From positions 747,501 to 811,500 of the forward strand of contig NZ_CP036170.1 of NCBI RefSeq assembly GCF_004295125.1: 64,000 nt of DNA, in the 5' to 3' direction. This document shows positions 37,300 through 45,341 of the stretch, piece by piece. A program made the translations under genes and the position numbers. Position 1 is the first letter of the stretch. Every line of letters begins with the position of its first letter. Under the pieces are notes generated by a model. It did no database searches. It saw nothing but the letters and a program-made list of their open reading frames with translations, and was not told the DNA's origin. This stretch comes from [Clostridium] scindens ATCC 35704 (GTDB taxonomy: Bacteria > Bacillota > Clostridia > Lachnospirales > Lachnospiraceae).

Positions 37300-37803
37300 C
37301 TATTCTATTTCGCCCAGAACCGCATATGAGGGATCATTTTTATCATCGCGGCTGGTATTATACATTTCAAGATCTTTATAACGGGAAATGATGCGGGTGT
37401 TATCTCCTGCAACCGTCCTCTTTACGATCAGCCACTTGCCATCACGGCATTCCCAGTTATCAATATCCCGACACCTGGCTTCTACGGTAAATGTCTTGCC
37501 TTCCTTGCCCGGCATCTTGCAGGCAGCGTACATATAAGTCTCGCTGACTGCTTTATCCCCGTCCACCTTGATCAGGATGTTCGTCATCATATGATGGGTA
37601 CAGATCATATGTCTGTGCTGCTCCAGCATATTATCAATAAATCCTCTTCCCGTTCCTCTGTAAGTGGGGCCATAGTCTACCTGGCTGTCCTCTGCAAACA
37701 CAGAATGCCCCAGTTCATTGTCAATACGGTCAAGCGCGCGGCAGTAAACGTAGATCTGATCCCTTATAGCCTCTTTTGCCAGCAGTGTCTTAATCTCATC
37801 CAT
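37300..37803 (-). CDS. NTF2/SnoaL-like protein, candidate dehydratase
   Basis: A 167-residue single-domain protein of the NTF2/SnoaL-like fold. From the ATG at 37803 (AAAGGAG upstream) the N-terminal helix reads AIRDQIYVYCRALDRID, placing Tyr20 and Asp25; HH at 70-71 follows in ICTHHMMTN. Asp25 and a His near 70 are the catalytic pair of LinA-type dehydrochlorinases and scytalone dehydratase, and the Y-x4-D spacing is the one in the bile acid 7-alpha-dehydratase BaiE. It has a promoter-like TTGGAT/TATACT upstream and lies alone between the rplKA terminator and the rplJL promoter. A dehydratase acting on an unknown substrate is a hypothesis. Confidence 0.7.
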   Translation of the reverse strand: MDEIKTLLAKEAIRDQIYVYCRALDRIDNELGHSVFAEDSQVDYGPTYRGTGRGFIDNMLEQHRHMICTHHMMTNILIKVDGDKAVSETYMYAACKMPGKEGKTFTVEARCRDIDNWECRDGKWLIVKRTVAGDNTRIISRYKDLEMYNTSRDDKNDPSYAVLGEIE

Positions 37804-38130
37804 TTCTTTCAACTCCTTTATTTTTTTGCGTTTCACTAATATCTGTCCTCAGTATACAATCCCGGCGCATTTATCCAAAGCCATATCCGCCTTGCTTTCA
37901 CGCAGCGACAAGGACAAAAATGCGTCAATTTATTACCGGACAGTCCGTTCTTATATGTCTTTTAAGGATTTCCACCTGGATTCTATCAGCCCTACCGCCT
38001 ACTGCCAGAATCCCGTGATTAATACGACCGTCTCCTGAAGCCTCCATCCGTCTCAACGCCACAGACAACGGAAAAGAGACAGCATAGCAAGATTTGCTAT
38101 ACTGCCTCTTATTATTCATCTAATATGCAA
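37804..38130. other. intergenic region between rplA and the NTF2-like gene
   Basis: About 330 bases. The rplA-proximal end holds a terminator (38072-38108); the other end holds the leader and a plausible promoter (TTGGAT, 16 bases, TATACT on the minus strand around 37855-37880) of the NTF2-like gene. The 180 bases between show no supported gene or repeat. Confidence 0.5.
38072..38108 (-). terminator. terminator after rplA
   Basis: A long, slightly imperfect stem (38076-38090 with 38094-38108) ending in TTTT on the minus strand, about 25 bases after the rplA stop. It ends the rpmG-secE-nusG-rplK-rplA transcript. Confidence 0.85.
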
Positions 38131-38823
38131 TTACATAACCTTAATCGGGTTAATCTTAACGCCAGGTCCCATTGTAGAAGTAAGCGTCACGCTCTTTAAG
38201 AACTGACCCTTTACAGCGGATGGCCTTGCCTTGTTGATTGCATCAATAAGCGTCTGGAAGTTGTCCGTAAGCTGTTCTTCGGTAAATGAAGCCTTACCTA
38301 CTGGCACATGGATAATGTTTGTCTTATCAAGTCTGTACTCAATCTTACCGGCTTTGATGTCCTGGATTGCCTTTGTCACGTCCATAGTTACCGTTCCGGC
38401 CTTCGGGTTCGGCATTAATCCCTTAGGTCCGAGAACACGTCCAAGACGTCCTACAACACCCATCATATCCGGAGTGGCTACTACTACATCGAATTCAAAC
38501 CAGTTCTCGTTCTGGATCTTTGGAATCAGTTCTTCTCCGCCTACGTAATCTGCTCCTGCCGCTTTTGCTTCATCAGCCTTTGCGTCCTTTGCAAATACTA
38601 AGATACGGACTTTCTTACCTGTTCCGTGCGGAAGTACGACCGCGCCACGGATCTGCTGGTCAGCGTGACGCCCGTCACATCCGGTTCTGATATGAGCCTC
38701 GATTGTCTCATCAAATTTTGCTACTGCAGTCTTTTTAACTAATGACACTGCTTCCGCAACATCGTAGAGCGTTCCTCTGTCAATTGCCTTTGCAGCCTCA
38801 ACATATTTCTTTCCTCTTTTCAT
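38131..38823 (-). CDS. rplA: 50S ribosomal protein L1
   Basis: L1, the mobile stalk protein near the E site, 230 residues. Conserved [14 protein letters not shown] at the start, [17 protein letters not shown], and [13 protein letters not shown] in the second domain are present. It follows rplK by 65 bases. Unlike in most bacteria it is not followed by rplJL in the same transcript: a strong terminator and another gene come next. Confidence 0.98.
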   Translation of the reverse strand: MKRGKKYVEAAKAIDRGTLYDVAEAVSLVKKTAVAKFDETIEAHIRTGCDGRHADQQIRGAVVLPHGTGKKVRILVFAKDAKADEAKAAGADYVGGEELIPKIQNENWFEFDVVVATPDMMGVVGRLGRVLGPKGLMPNPKAGTVTMDVTKAIQDIKAGKIEYRLDKTNIIHVPVGKASFTEEQLTDNFQTLIDAINKARPSAVKGQFLKSVTLTSTMGPGVKINPIKVM

Positions 38824-38888
38824 TCTAAAAAACCTCCTTGTGGTAATGTCGGGATAACCCTCCCACTTTCTATCGTTTACAATTTACT

Positions 38889-39314
38889 CTAGTCTTCAAC
38901 CTTTACGCCCATGCTGCGGCATGTTCCGGCGATCATGCTGATTGCTGATTCAATGTTGGCCGCATTCAGGTCTGGCATCTTTAATTCAGCGATCTCCTGA
39001 AGCTGAGCCTTTGTGATGGTGGCAACCTTTGTCTTGTTTGGAACGCCTGAACCAGACTTGATATTGCAGGCCTTCTTAATCAGGACTGCTGCCGGCGGCG
39101 TCTTTGTGATGAAGCTGAAACTTCTGTCATTGTAAACCGTGATTACAACAGGAATAATCATGTCTCCCTGATCTGCAGTCTTAGCGTTGAACTGCTTTGT
39201 AAATTCAACGATGTTTACACCGTGCTGACCAAGCGCAGGTCCAACCGGTGGTGCCGGTGTTGCTTTTCCTGCAGGGATCTGTAACTTAATATAACCTTCT
39301 ACTTTTTTTGCCAT
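38889..39314 (-). CDS. rplK: 50S ribosomal protein L11
   Basis: L11, part of the GTPase-associated centre of the 50S subunit, 141 residues. [20 protein letters not shown] with its proline-rich linker and [15 protein letters not shown] are intact; this is the region bound by thiopeptide antibiotics. It follows nusG by 55 bases. Confidence 0.98.
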   Translation of the reverse strand: MAKKVEGYIKLQIPAGKATPAPPVGPALGQHGVNIVEFTKQFNAKTADQGDMIIPVVITVYNDRSFSFITKTPPAAVLIKKACNIKSGSGVPNKTKVATITKAQLQEIAELKMPDLNAANIESAISMIAGTCRSMGVKVED

Positions 39315-39369
39315 TTCAATTACCTCCTTGTGGTGCCTTCGGGAACGTCTTCGTCCCTCCCACTACCTG

Positions 39370-39885
39370 TTACATTTTCTTGACTTCTGCGAAACCAATT
39401 TCAACCGGCGTTTCGCGGCCGAATAGTTCAACATTGATGGTTAGGCTCTGCTTCTGTATATTCATAGACTGGATAACGCCAACCGTATCTGCCCATGCAC
39501 CGGCAATAACCTGAACCGTGTCGCCTTCCTGAAAGTCAACGACAATGTTCTCCTGCCTGATCCCAAGCGGCGCCATCTCTGCATCCGTCAGCGGAACCGG
39601 CTTGGAGCCTGGTCCTACGAATCCCGTTACGCCTCTTGTGTTACGGACAACATACCACGTATCGTCATTCATAATCATATGAATCAGCACATAGCCTGGA
39701 AACATCTTCTTCTGTGTCGCCTTCTGAACGCCGTTCTTCATCTCTACGACATCTTGCATCGGAACGCGGACTTCCAGAATCTGATCTTCCAAATGTCTGT
39801 TTTCAATTGTCTTATCAATGTTGGCTTTTACTTTGTTTTCATACCCGGAATAGGTATGAACTACGTACCATTTTGCCTCTGACAT
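39370..39885 (-). CDS. nusG: transcription antitermination/pausing factor NusG
   Basis: NusG, 171 residues: the NGN domain (KWYVVHTYSGYENKVKANID, GYVLIHM) that binds RNA polymerase, and the KOW domain (FQEGDTVQVIAGAWADTVG) that contacts ribosome or Rho. Located between secE and rplK as in most bacteria. Confidence 0.98.
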   Translation of the reverse strand: MSEAKWYVVHTYSGYENKVKANIDKTIENRHLEDQILEVRVPMQDVVEMKNGVQKATQKKMFPGYVLIHMIMNDDTWYVVRNTRGVTGFVGPGSKPVPLTDAEMAPLGIRQENIVVDFQEGDTVQVIAGAWADTVGVIQSMNIQKQSLTINVELFGRETPVEIGFAEVKKM

Positions 39886-39918
39886 AAACTCACCTTTCTT
39901 GCCCGCAGTTTATCAGTT

Positions 39919-40110
39919 CTATTTTACTAATAAATCCACTCCATACTGGGCAATAAAATCAACGATCGCTATGATTATTCCCAGAACTACGGACACGGAA
40001 ACAACTGCCGTCGTCTGTTTTGCAAGTGTCATCTTATCTGGCCAAATGATTTTCTTAAATTCTCTGTTAAGACCTTTGAACCAGCTTTTCTTCTGAGTCT
40101 TATCGCTCAT
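39919..40110 (-). CDS. secE: preprotein translocase subunit SecE
   Basis: SecE, 63 residues with one membrane span (about 38-58), the short single-span type of Firmicutes. The amphipathic WFKGLNREFKKIIWPDK before the span is the conserved contact with SecY. The ATG at 40110 has AAAGGAG eight bases upstream and is preferred over the GTG at 40119. Confidence 0.96.
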   Translation of the reverse strand: MSDKTQKKSWFKGLNREFKKIIWPDKMTLAKQTTAVVSVSVVLGIIIAIVDFIAQYGVDLLVK

Positions 40111-40132
40111 GACATCCACTCCTTTACGGCGA

Positions 40133-40282
40133 CTATTTTGTCTCTTTGTGCAATGTGTGTGACTTGCAGAACTTACAGTACTTCTTAGTCTCCATGCGCT
40201 CAGGATGTGTTTTCTTATCCTTCGTCATGTTGTAGTTACGCTGCTTGCATTCTGTACATTCCAATGTGATTCTTGTACGCAC
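40133..40282 (-). CDS. rpmG: 50S ribosomal protein L33
   Basis: A 49-residue L33, zinc-ribbon type: [10 protein letters not shown] and [10 protein letters not shown] supply four cysteines. GTG start at 40282 with GAGGTGG upstream. First gene of the rpmG-secE-nusG-rplK-rplA transcript, the arrangement seen across Firmicutes. Confidence 0.96.
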   Translation of the reverse strand: MRTRITLECTECKQRNYNMTKDKKTHPERMETKKYCKFCKSHTLHKETK

Positions 40283-40389
40283 AACTTCCACCTCGCTTCA
40301 TGTTTCTTGTGTTAACATTGTTACTGGTAGCTTGCGAGGCTACCCAAATTTTAGGCATAAAAAAAAGACCTACTTCCATTCGCTAGAAT

Positions 40390-40418
40390 AGTGTATCACA
40401 GAAAGCCGGAAAATGCAA
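40390..40418 (-). promoter_or_regulatory. rpmG-secE-nusG-rplKA promoter
   Basis: Minus strand TTGCAT (40413-40418), 17 bases, TACACT (40390-40395), about 110 bases before rpmG. The leader contains a hairpin of unknown role in which GGTAGC and GCTACC (about 40327-40345) pair. Confidence 0.68.
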
Positions 40419-40437
40419 GTCCTCTTTTCTTCATATT

Positions 40438-40533
40438 GTCCGAGACTTGTCCGAGTGTCCGAGGAATTCTTATTTGGATCGAAACAATATGGCTTTTGGC
40501 CTTTGAATTCCTCGGATAATTGAAAATCTCGGA
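40438..40533. repeat. cluster of GTCCGAG / CTCGGA repeats
   Basis: Three direct copies of GTCCGAG (40438-40444, 40449-40455, 40457-40463), a perfect 12-base inverted repeat TCCGAGGAATTC (40458-40469 with 40505-40516, 35 bases between), and a further CTCGGAT at 40528-40534. It lies between the pilus operon's end and the rpmG promoter, 20 bases upstream of that promoter's -35 element. Confidence 0.8.
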
Positions 40534-40565
40534 TAAGGCGCGCTTATTTACTTTTAAGACAGCAT

Positions 40566-40590
40566 AAAAAAGGATTTCGTCCTATTTTTC
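40566..40590 (-). terminator. possible terminator of the pilus operon
   Basis: A short stem (AGGA/TCCT extended by A-T pairs) overlapping the minor pilin stop codon, followed on the minus strand by six T residues. The stem is weak. Confidence 0.4.
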
Positions 40591-41193
40591 CGCTTTTTTT
40601 CTTATGCCAACATATATCATAACGATGACAACTGCGCTGATACCAATCAAACTCAGATAGTACATAGCATTGGATTCATCGCCTGTTTTTGGCCGCTCCT
40701 GCGGAACAGGCTCTATTTCATAGACATTTTCAAATGATACTCCTGCAAGCTTATCCAACTCCCCTTCCGGATAAAGCACTGCTGTCACTTCCATTCCGTC
40801 GCCATCTTCCGCATTAGTAACATAAACAGTTAATTCATACTTTGTCGTATCATAAGTGCATTTTGGATTTGTTCCAGGCTTCTGAGTAATGGTATATGTG
40901 TAAATACCCAGATTATCATATCTTATCTCCGGGAATTTCTTGCTCTCTGCTCCAGTCAGCGTCATTGTGCAGATACCGTCCTTTGAACCTTCCGGCATCG
41001 GATATGTCACATCGTCGGCAGCCATTTCTACCACAAATTCTTCTGCCTTCTCAGGAAGCGTTCCTTCAAGCGATATCTCTACCGGTATAGAAACACTTAA
41101 GTCTCCGGCAGCAAAAGCCATCTGCATCGGCAGCATAGCGCAAAGTACCGTCATACAAAGCGCTCTAACTATCTTGGTTATTCTCGTTCTCAT
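40582..41193 (-). CDS. minor pilin / wall-anchor subunit (FctB-like)
   Basis: A 203-residue secreted protein: signal peptide ending MAFAAG, one Spy0128-type pilin domain (TYTITQKPG, YDTTKYELTVYVTN), a proline-rich EPVPQERP stretch, sorting signal RPKTGDESN, a membrane span and the tail RKKAEK. Start is the ATG at 41193 (GGAGG seven bases upstream). The near-canonical PKTG signal differs from the VDTG/IDTG signals of the other two surface proteins of the locus. Last gene of the operon after the sortase, the position of fctB in streptococcal FCT loci, so it is the probable basal subunit that joins the pilus to the wall. Confidence 0.85.
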   Translation of the reverse strand: MRTRITKIVRALCMTVLCAMLPMQMAFAAGDLSVSIPVEISLEGTLPEKAEEFVVEMAADDVTYPMPEGSKDGICTMTLTGAESKKFPEIRYDNLGIYTYTITQKPGTNPKCTYDTTKYELTVYVTNAEDGDGMEVTAVLYPEGELDKLAGVSFENVYEIEPVPQERPKTGDESNAMYYLSLIGISAVVIVMIYVGIRKKAEK

Positions 41194-41217
41194 CTTAACC
41201 CCTCCTACTCTCACTGT

Positions 41218-42027
41218 TTAACAAGGCTCCATCGCAGCCAGAATAATGGTTCGCGCATCTGTAAATTCAGACGAACAAGTCGATAACGCAAGAACCTGCA
41301 AATTGGAATCCTTCCTCAGTTCATTCACGGTATCTTGATGCAGGTGTAATGCATTCTTCTCTGCATAAGATATCAATCCATCTATGTCATTCTGCCACTG
41401 ATTCGGCTCAAAGATATAATCATCCCCGGCCTCTATCAGAAGGCAGGCAAAGATTTCAAGTTTATAGCTCCTGTCAGGCAGGATCAGCATTCCTGTCGTA
41501 TTTTTCGTAAAAAATGCCTCATCTTTATAAAGGTCCAGATCTCCGAACATACTCCCGTTCTTCATATGATGACCATAGAGAAGTGAATATCTGTCGGAGA
41601 ATGTTCTGTCATTGCGGGAATCCAGAAAGATACTCCCGGCAAGGGCAAAATCACCATATACGTCCTGATTCAGATAGATCATATTATTTGCTCCCTGTAA
41701 AACAGGATAGTCCACCTTCGTATTATCAAGACTTACCCAGGCACATACGTCCGGGTTGATTGCAAGCAGTTCCTCGAAAGACGCTTTGTCCTGATCTGCA
41801 TCAGGTTTTAATTTTTTCATATCCGCCTGCACATCTTCGGCAGCGGCATAGATCCGGTTGTTGTCCCACAATGCATAAACTGCATATAGCCCTGCAGCAC
41901 ATAGCGATAAGACAACAATGAAGTTGATAATAGTATTTGCGGCTTTTAAAAGGATTTTCGATACTTTCATAACTACCGGCCCGTCAGGCAGCCGCACTCC
42001 TTTCCATATCTGTTGTTCCAGTTTCAC
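41218..42027 (-). CDS. class B sortase (pilus assembly)
   Basis: A 269-residue sortase with an N-terminal membrane anchor (about residues 30-52). The catalytic residues are the histidine of LLYGHHMKNGSMFG, the cysteine of LALSTCSSEF and the arginine of DARTIIL. The class B pattern, with long inserts around the YGHH loop, matches SrtC of the streptococcal FCT pilus locus, which is also a class B enzyme. It lies between the major and the minor pilin genes and should polymerise the pilin by joining its sorting signal to a lysine of the next subunit. Confidence 0.93.
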   Translation of the reverse strand: MKLEQQIWKGVRLPDGPVVMKVSKILLKAANTIINFIVVLSLCAAGLYAVYALWDNNRIYAAAEDVQADMKKLKPDADQDKASFEELLAINPDVCAWVSLDNTKVDYPVLQGANNMIYLNQDVYGDFALAGSIFLDSRNDRTFSDRYSLLYGHHMKNGSMFGDLDLYKDEAFFTKNTTGMLILPDRSYKLEIFACLLIEAGDDYIFEPNQWQNDIDGLISYAEKNALHLHQDTVNELRKDSNLQVLALSTCSSEFTDARTIILAAMEPC

Positions 42028-42080
42028 AGAGGGCCGCCTCTGGCCCTCTGTACCGGATAGTTTTCACTAATTCTTGATTA

Positions 42081-43058
42081 TTATCTTACGCGTGCGAAAC
42101 GTCTCTTAGCAAAGAATACTACGATTCCTACGAAAGCAGCTGCAAGAAGCAACAGATATGGCAGATTGTCCATACCAATTCCTGTATCAACAGTTGTACC
42201 TTTTTCGTTGTTAACAGTTGCTGCACCTGTTGTATCTGCCGCAATAGTACCTTTTTCACCTGTATATGTAACAGTGTATCCCTTAGAAGGATCACTTCCA
42301 TTTGTATCTGTTCCAGCATGTTTACTCTGCTCTACTACTTCATAAGTAACGCCAGCTGGAATGTTGTTGAAAGTAACTAAGGCATCCTTGTGTGCAAGTG
42401 AAAGAGTCTTTGTTACTGTCCAAACATCGCCTGTCTTTACCCACTCATTCACTGCGATATCTGCTGCACCTGAAATTGCACTCTTAACCTCTTTAGTAGA
42501 TGTAAATTTTACATCGATATCAAACTTCTGTGTCTTGCTTGCCAGGTTACCGGAAACATTCTTTTTAACTGATAAGTTTCCAAGATCATACTTATTAACA
42601 ATTTCGTCAATTTTTCCTTCTTTTCCATCAGTTGTTGTAAATGCTGTTGTTGCAACCAAATTGTCATTTTCATCATAAGCTACAAGAACCTGAACTCCGA
42701 AAGAATTTGGTGCATAAGTAACACCCTGTGTAGTTCCTGCAACTTCTGAAACTGTATAGTTCCATTTTCCTACTTTAGAGTAAGTCGGAACAGTAACTAC
42801 AACACTACCAGGGTTTGATGCAACTGTATGATCTGCAATTGTAATCATAGTTCCATCCGGGTTCCCTTCATCGGCAGTTACGCTAAATTTCAACGTTTCG
42901 GTTGGGAATGTAGCCGGAGTCTCACCTGCTGAAGTCTCATACCGTTTTTCGAATGTAAAAGTCTTTGCCTCTGAAGATGTACCGTCTGCTGCAAATGCAA
43001 CATTACTCATGCCCAAAACTAGCGTAAGCGCAAGCATGATCGAAGCTAATTTTTTCAT
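42081..43058 (-). CDS. major pilin (FctA/Spy0128-like)
   Basis: A 325-residue secreted pilin. Signal peptide to AFAAD (about residue 23); two Spy0128-type domains, each with a lysine near the start (TFTFEK, Lys38; LSVKKN), a glutamate in the YTVSEVAG or YEVVEQ strand and an asparagine near the end (IVNKYD; VNNEK), the arrangement that forms spontaneous Lys-Asn isopeptide bonds; sorting signal VDTGIGMDNLPY; membrane span; tail FAKRRFARVR. Composition is rich in threonine and valine. Located between the SipA-like and sortase genes, as fctA is in Streptococcus pyogenes. Confidence 0.9.
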   Translation of the reverse strand: MKKLASIMLALTLVLGMSNVAFAADGTSSEAKTFTFEKRYETSAGETPATFPTETLKFSVTADEGNPDGTMITIADHTVASNPGSVVVTVPTYSKVGKWNYTVSEVAGTTQGVTYAPNSFGVQVLVAYDENDNLVATTAFTTTDGKEGKIDEIVNKYDLGNLSVKKNVSGNLASKTQKFDIDVKFTSTKEVKSAISGAADIAVNEWVKTGDVWTVTKTLSLAHKDALVTFNNIPAGVTYEVVEQSKHAGTDTNGSDPSKGYTVTYTGEKGTIAADTTGAATVNNEKGTTVDTGIGMDNLPYLLLLAAAFVGIVVFFAKRRFARVR

Positions 43059-43142
43059 ATGATTTTCCTCCTCATATCTTGTGAATTTGTAATCTATGCT
43101 GATTCTGCCTTCCTGACAGAATGAAGCAACTAATATATTTAC

Positions 43143-43718
43143 TTACAGTCCCTGTCTGCGAAGGATGGTAATTGCCTTTCCCTTCACATCTTTCATGGGA
43201 ACCGTTCCAAAATCCCGGCTATCTTTCGCCCGGGTGCGATAATCTCCCAACAGGAATATTTCACCTTCCGGTATCTCTAACGGATATTTCAATCCGTCTT
43301 TGGCGTAAGTTGGATACAGGATTTCCCCACCCTGTGTGGTTCCATTTACCTGAAGTTCTCCACTTTCATCCATCATTACCCTGTCACTACCCCTGGCCGC
43401 AATACGCCCAATGTGCGTGTTTCCGTCTACCATGCAGACGACCACATCGTCCTTGACGTAATCCTTCTGCAGGCGAAATCCGATAACCAGATCCCCATCT
43501 TTAATCGCTGGAAACATATCATTTCCTTTAGCCTGTGTAATAAAGAATACCTTAGAAAACAGGAACCATCCTAACAGAGCAAGGAACAAGATTCGAAATA
43601 AAAGACGAATCCATTCCTTTCTCTCCAGCACACTGTTTCTGCGCCGCCTGATTACCTGCTCCGGCGTCTCAGATTGATTTTTCTGTTGCATTACCTGTTT
43701 TCTCCTGTCTCGGTTCAC
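43143..43718 (-). CDS. signal peptidase-like protein, SipA type, catalytic pair missing
   Basis: A 191-residue type I signal peptidase homologue with one membrane span (about residues 38-60). At the active site, where the family has SMxP, it reads GNDMFPAIKDGD, with Asp67 for the serine; where the catalytic lysine belongs (KRV) it reads IGRIAARG, with Gly104. Loss of both residues is reported for SipA of the S. pyogenes FCT locus, which acts as a pilus assembly chaperone rather than a protease. A GTG at 43718 (overlapping the upstream gene by 50 bases) or an ATG at 43691 may be the start. Confidence 0.88.
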   Translation of the reverse strand: MNRDRRKQVMQQKNQSETPEQVIRRRRNSVLERKEWIRLLFRILFLALLGWFLFSKVFFITQAKGNDMFPAIKDGDLVIGFRLQKDYVKDDVVVCMVDGNTHIGRIAARGSDRVMMDESGELQVNGTTQGGEILYPTYAKDGLKYPLEIPEGEIFLLGDYRTRAKDSRDFGTVPMKDVKGKAITILRRQGL

Positions 43719-43980
43719 TCTTTCTCCGTCGTTGTACTGGTTTTTCCCCCGGCTTAGTCGAATGGGATATCTGTTCTTCTAAAAGAGCATCATATCTTGC
43801 CCGTTCCGCCGAAAGCGCTGATTCATACATAGAGTTGAGTTCCTCGATTTTCTTCCATACATCCGCTTCTTCTACACCACCGAAAAAAGCCTTCTTAAAT
43901 CGAACTTCCTGAAGCCATTTACTAATACGCTGCTGTTCATGATTGAGCGGACGTGAACGAGTTTTCTTCATAAATGCCAC
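43669..43980 (-). CDS. small uncharacterised protein in the pilus locus
   Basis: A 103-residue, highly charged protein with no signal peptide or membrane span. The first 70 residues look helical (EQQRISKWLQEVRFKKAFFG, VWKKIEELNSMYESAL); the tail is basic and proline-poor. It starts six bases after the adhesin stop, by GTG at 43980 or ATG at 43971, and its end overlaps the SipA-like gene. I recognise no family. Tight packing between adhesin and SipA genes implies a cytoplasmic role in pilus expression or assembly. Confidence 0.7.
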   Translation of the reverse strand: MAFMKKTRSRPLNHEQQRISKWLQEVRFKKAFFGGVEEADVWKKIEELNSMYESALSAERARYDALLEEQISHSTKPGEKPVQRRRKSEPRQEKTGNATEKSI

Positions 43981-43985
43981 CCGGC

Positions 43986-45341
43986 TTAGTTTCCGTTATG
44001 GCGTCTGCGTTTTCTTATGAATGCCACTACACCTGCAGCCACTACTGCAAGAATGAGAATATATGGCAGAGAATCAAGTGCGACACCTGTGTCAATAGTA
44101 CCCTCTCTGTGATTCTCTACAATGATCTGGACAGGTCCTGTTGCTCCAACTGGAATAGTATAACTATGATCTGCTCCCAGTGTTATGTTGCCGACCTTAA
44201 TTGTCATCTTATAATCCGTAGCGCCACTCTCTGAAATAGTCAGTGTTGAACCAATTCTGACACCATTCAGCATTACCTTATCTTCATGACCAAGAGCAAA
44301 TGTTGCAGTCTTCTTATCAGCAGAAAGCGTGTAGCCTTCTCCTGCCTCCATCGCTTCTGTACAGTTTACAGTAAAGCCGAACTCTTCATTTCTGTCTCCT
44401 ATATTTCCTGTGATAAGCTTCTGAATCTCTACAGAAGTGGTTGTCGGGGTATAGGTGTTAGTGATGCTGATATCCGGATTGCTGGCTGCCGAAATACTGT
44501 AATTAAGCGTTGCAACATGGCTCCAGTTACTTGTGTTTGCAAGAATTACTTCCTCTGTATCCGGATTATACCTCAAACTTTTCCCTTGCACGGTATATGG
44601 TCCGTTTCCGTTTGTAGAAATACTATAAAAATTAACCGGTGTTTTCCAGTTACCTCCGATACCAGTTACCGCTGCCGTTACTGTTGCTCTCTGAGATGCG
44701 GTAAGTGGAGTCTTGGATATTACAACACACCCATCCTTTCCTGTCAGAGCCGCTGCGAATAAAACATTCTGATCTCCATCAATTTTTACAGGCCAGTTTG
44801 TATGACTGCACTCGGTGTATACATCCGATGTCACTTTAAAGTCTGCTGCTTTGACTTCAACATCCGCTCCTGTACCGCTTGTTGCCAGGCTATATCCTGG
44901 AACCTCCGCTCCGGACTCTGTTACAGAATAAACTCCGACTGCTGCATTGTCTATTCTCCATTGCCATGTGAGTCCATCTGCACCTCTACTTATTACATTA
45001 CTACTATCCAACGTATAAGGTGTTCCGCTTTGATTAGTCACCTGTATCTGAAATTCTGCCGGAATCTGATTCACTGTAATTCCCCGGAAAGTCTTTCCCA
45101 CAAGGATATAATTCGCATCCGGATTTATATCTGCATAGGTTGCGATACCCTGATTTGCTAGTTCCGCCCCCATATCCGCATGCTGCTCGTCATCTGTTAC
45201 AGGCTCTGTTAACGCTTGTATCTCTGCTTCATTTTCTGCTGTGTTTTCCTCCGGCGCCGCCAGTACGCTGATATTCATTGCCATAACCATCACTAATACC
45301 AACATTGCAGACAACCACCGCTTACGTTTTCCTGATTTCAT
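43986..45341 (-). CDS. pilus tip/adhesin subunit with non-canonical sorting signal
   Basis: A 451-residue surface protein, first gene of the pilus operon. It has a basic signal peptide (to VLAAP, about residue 29), an acidic stretch, a large central region of about 270 residues without a family that I recognise, a Spy0128/DUF7601-like domain from about residue 315 (SVEIQKLITGN, LTISESGATDY), the sorting signal IDTGVALDSLPY, a membrane span and IRKRRRHNGN. Position and structure match Cpa, the tip adhesin of FCT pili. The ligand is unknown. Its promoter could not be assigned with confidence. Confidence 0.82.
   Translation of the reverse strand: MKSGKRKRWLSAMLVLVMVMAMNISVLAAPEENTAENEAEIQALTEPVTDDEQHADMGAELANQGIATYADINPDANYILVGKTFRGITVNQIPAEFQIQVTNQSGTPYTLDSSNVISRGADGLTWQWRIDNAAVGVYSVTESGAEVPGYSLATSGTGADVEVKAADFKVTSDVYTECSHTNWPVKIDGDQNVLFAAALTGKDGCVVISKTPLTASQRATVTAAVTGIGGNWKTPVNFYSISTNGNGPYTVQGKSLRYNPDTEEVILANTSNWSHVATLNYSISAASNPDISITNTYTPTTTSVEIQKLITGNIGDRNEEFGFTVNCTEAMEAGEGYTLSADKKTATFALGHEDKVMLNGVRIGSTLTISESGATDYKMTIKVGNITLGADHSYTIPVGATGPVQIIVENHREGTIDTGVALDSLPYILILAVVAAGVVAFIRKRRRHNGN

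Noticed and set aside
43143-43718. Active signal peptidase I
   Set aside because: Neither the catalytic serine nor the lysine can be placed; Asp and Gly occupy the positions.
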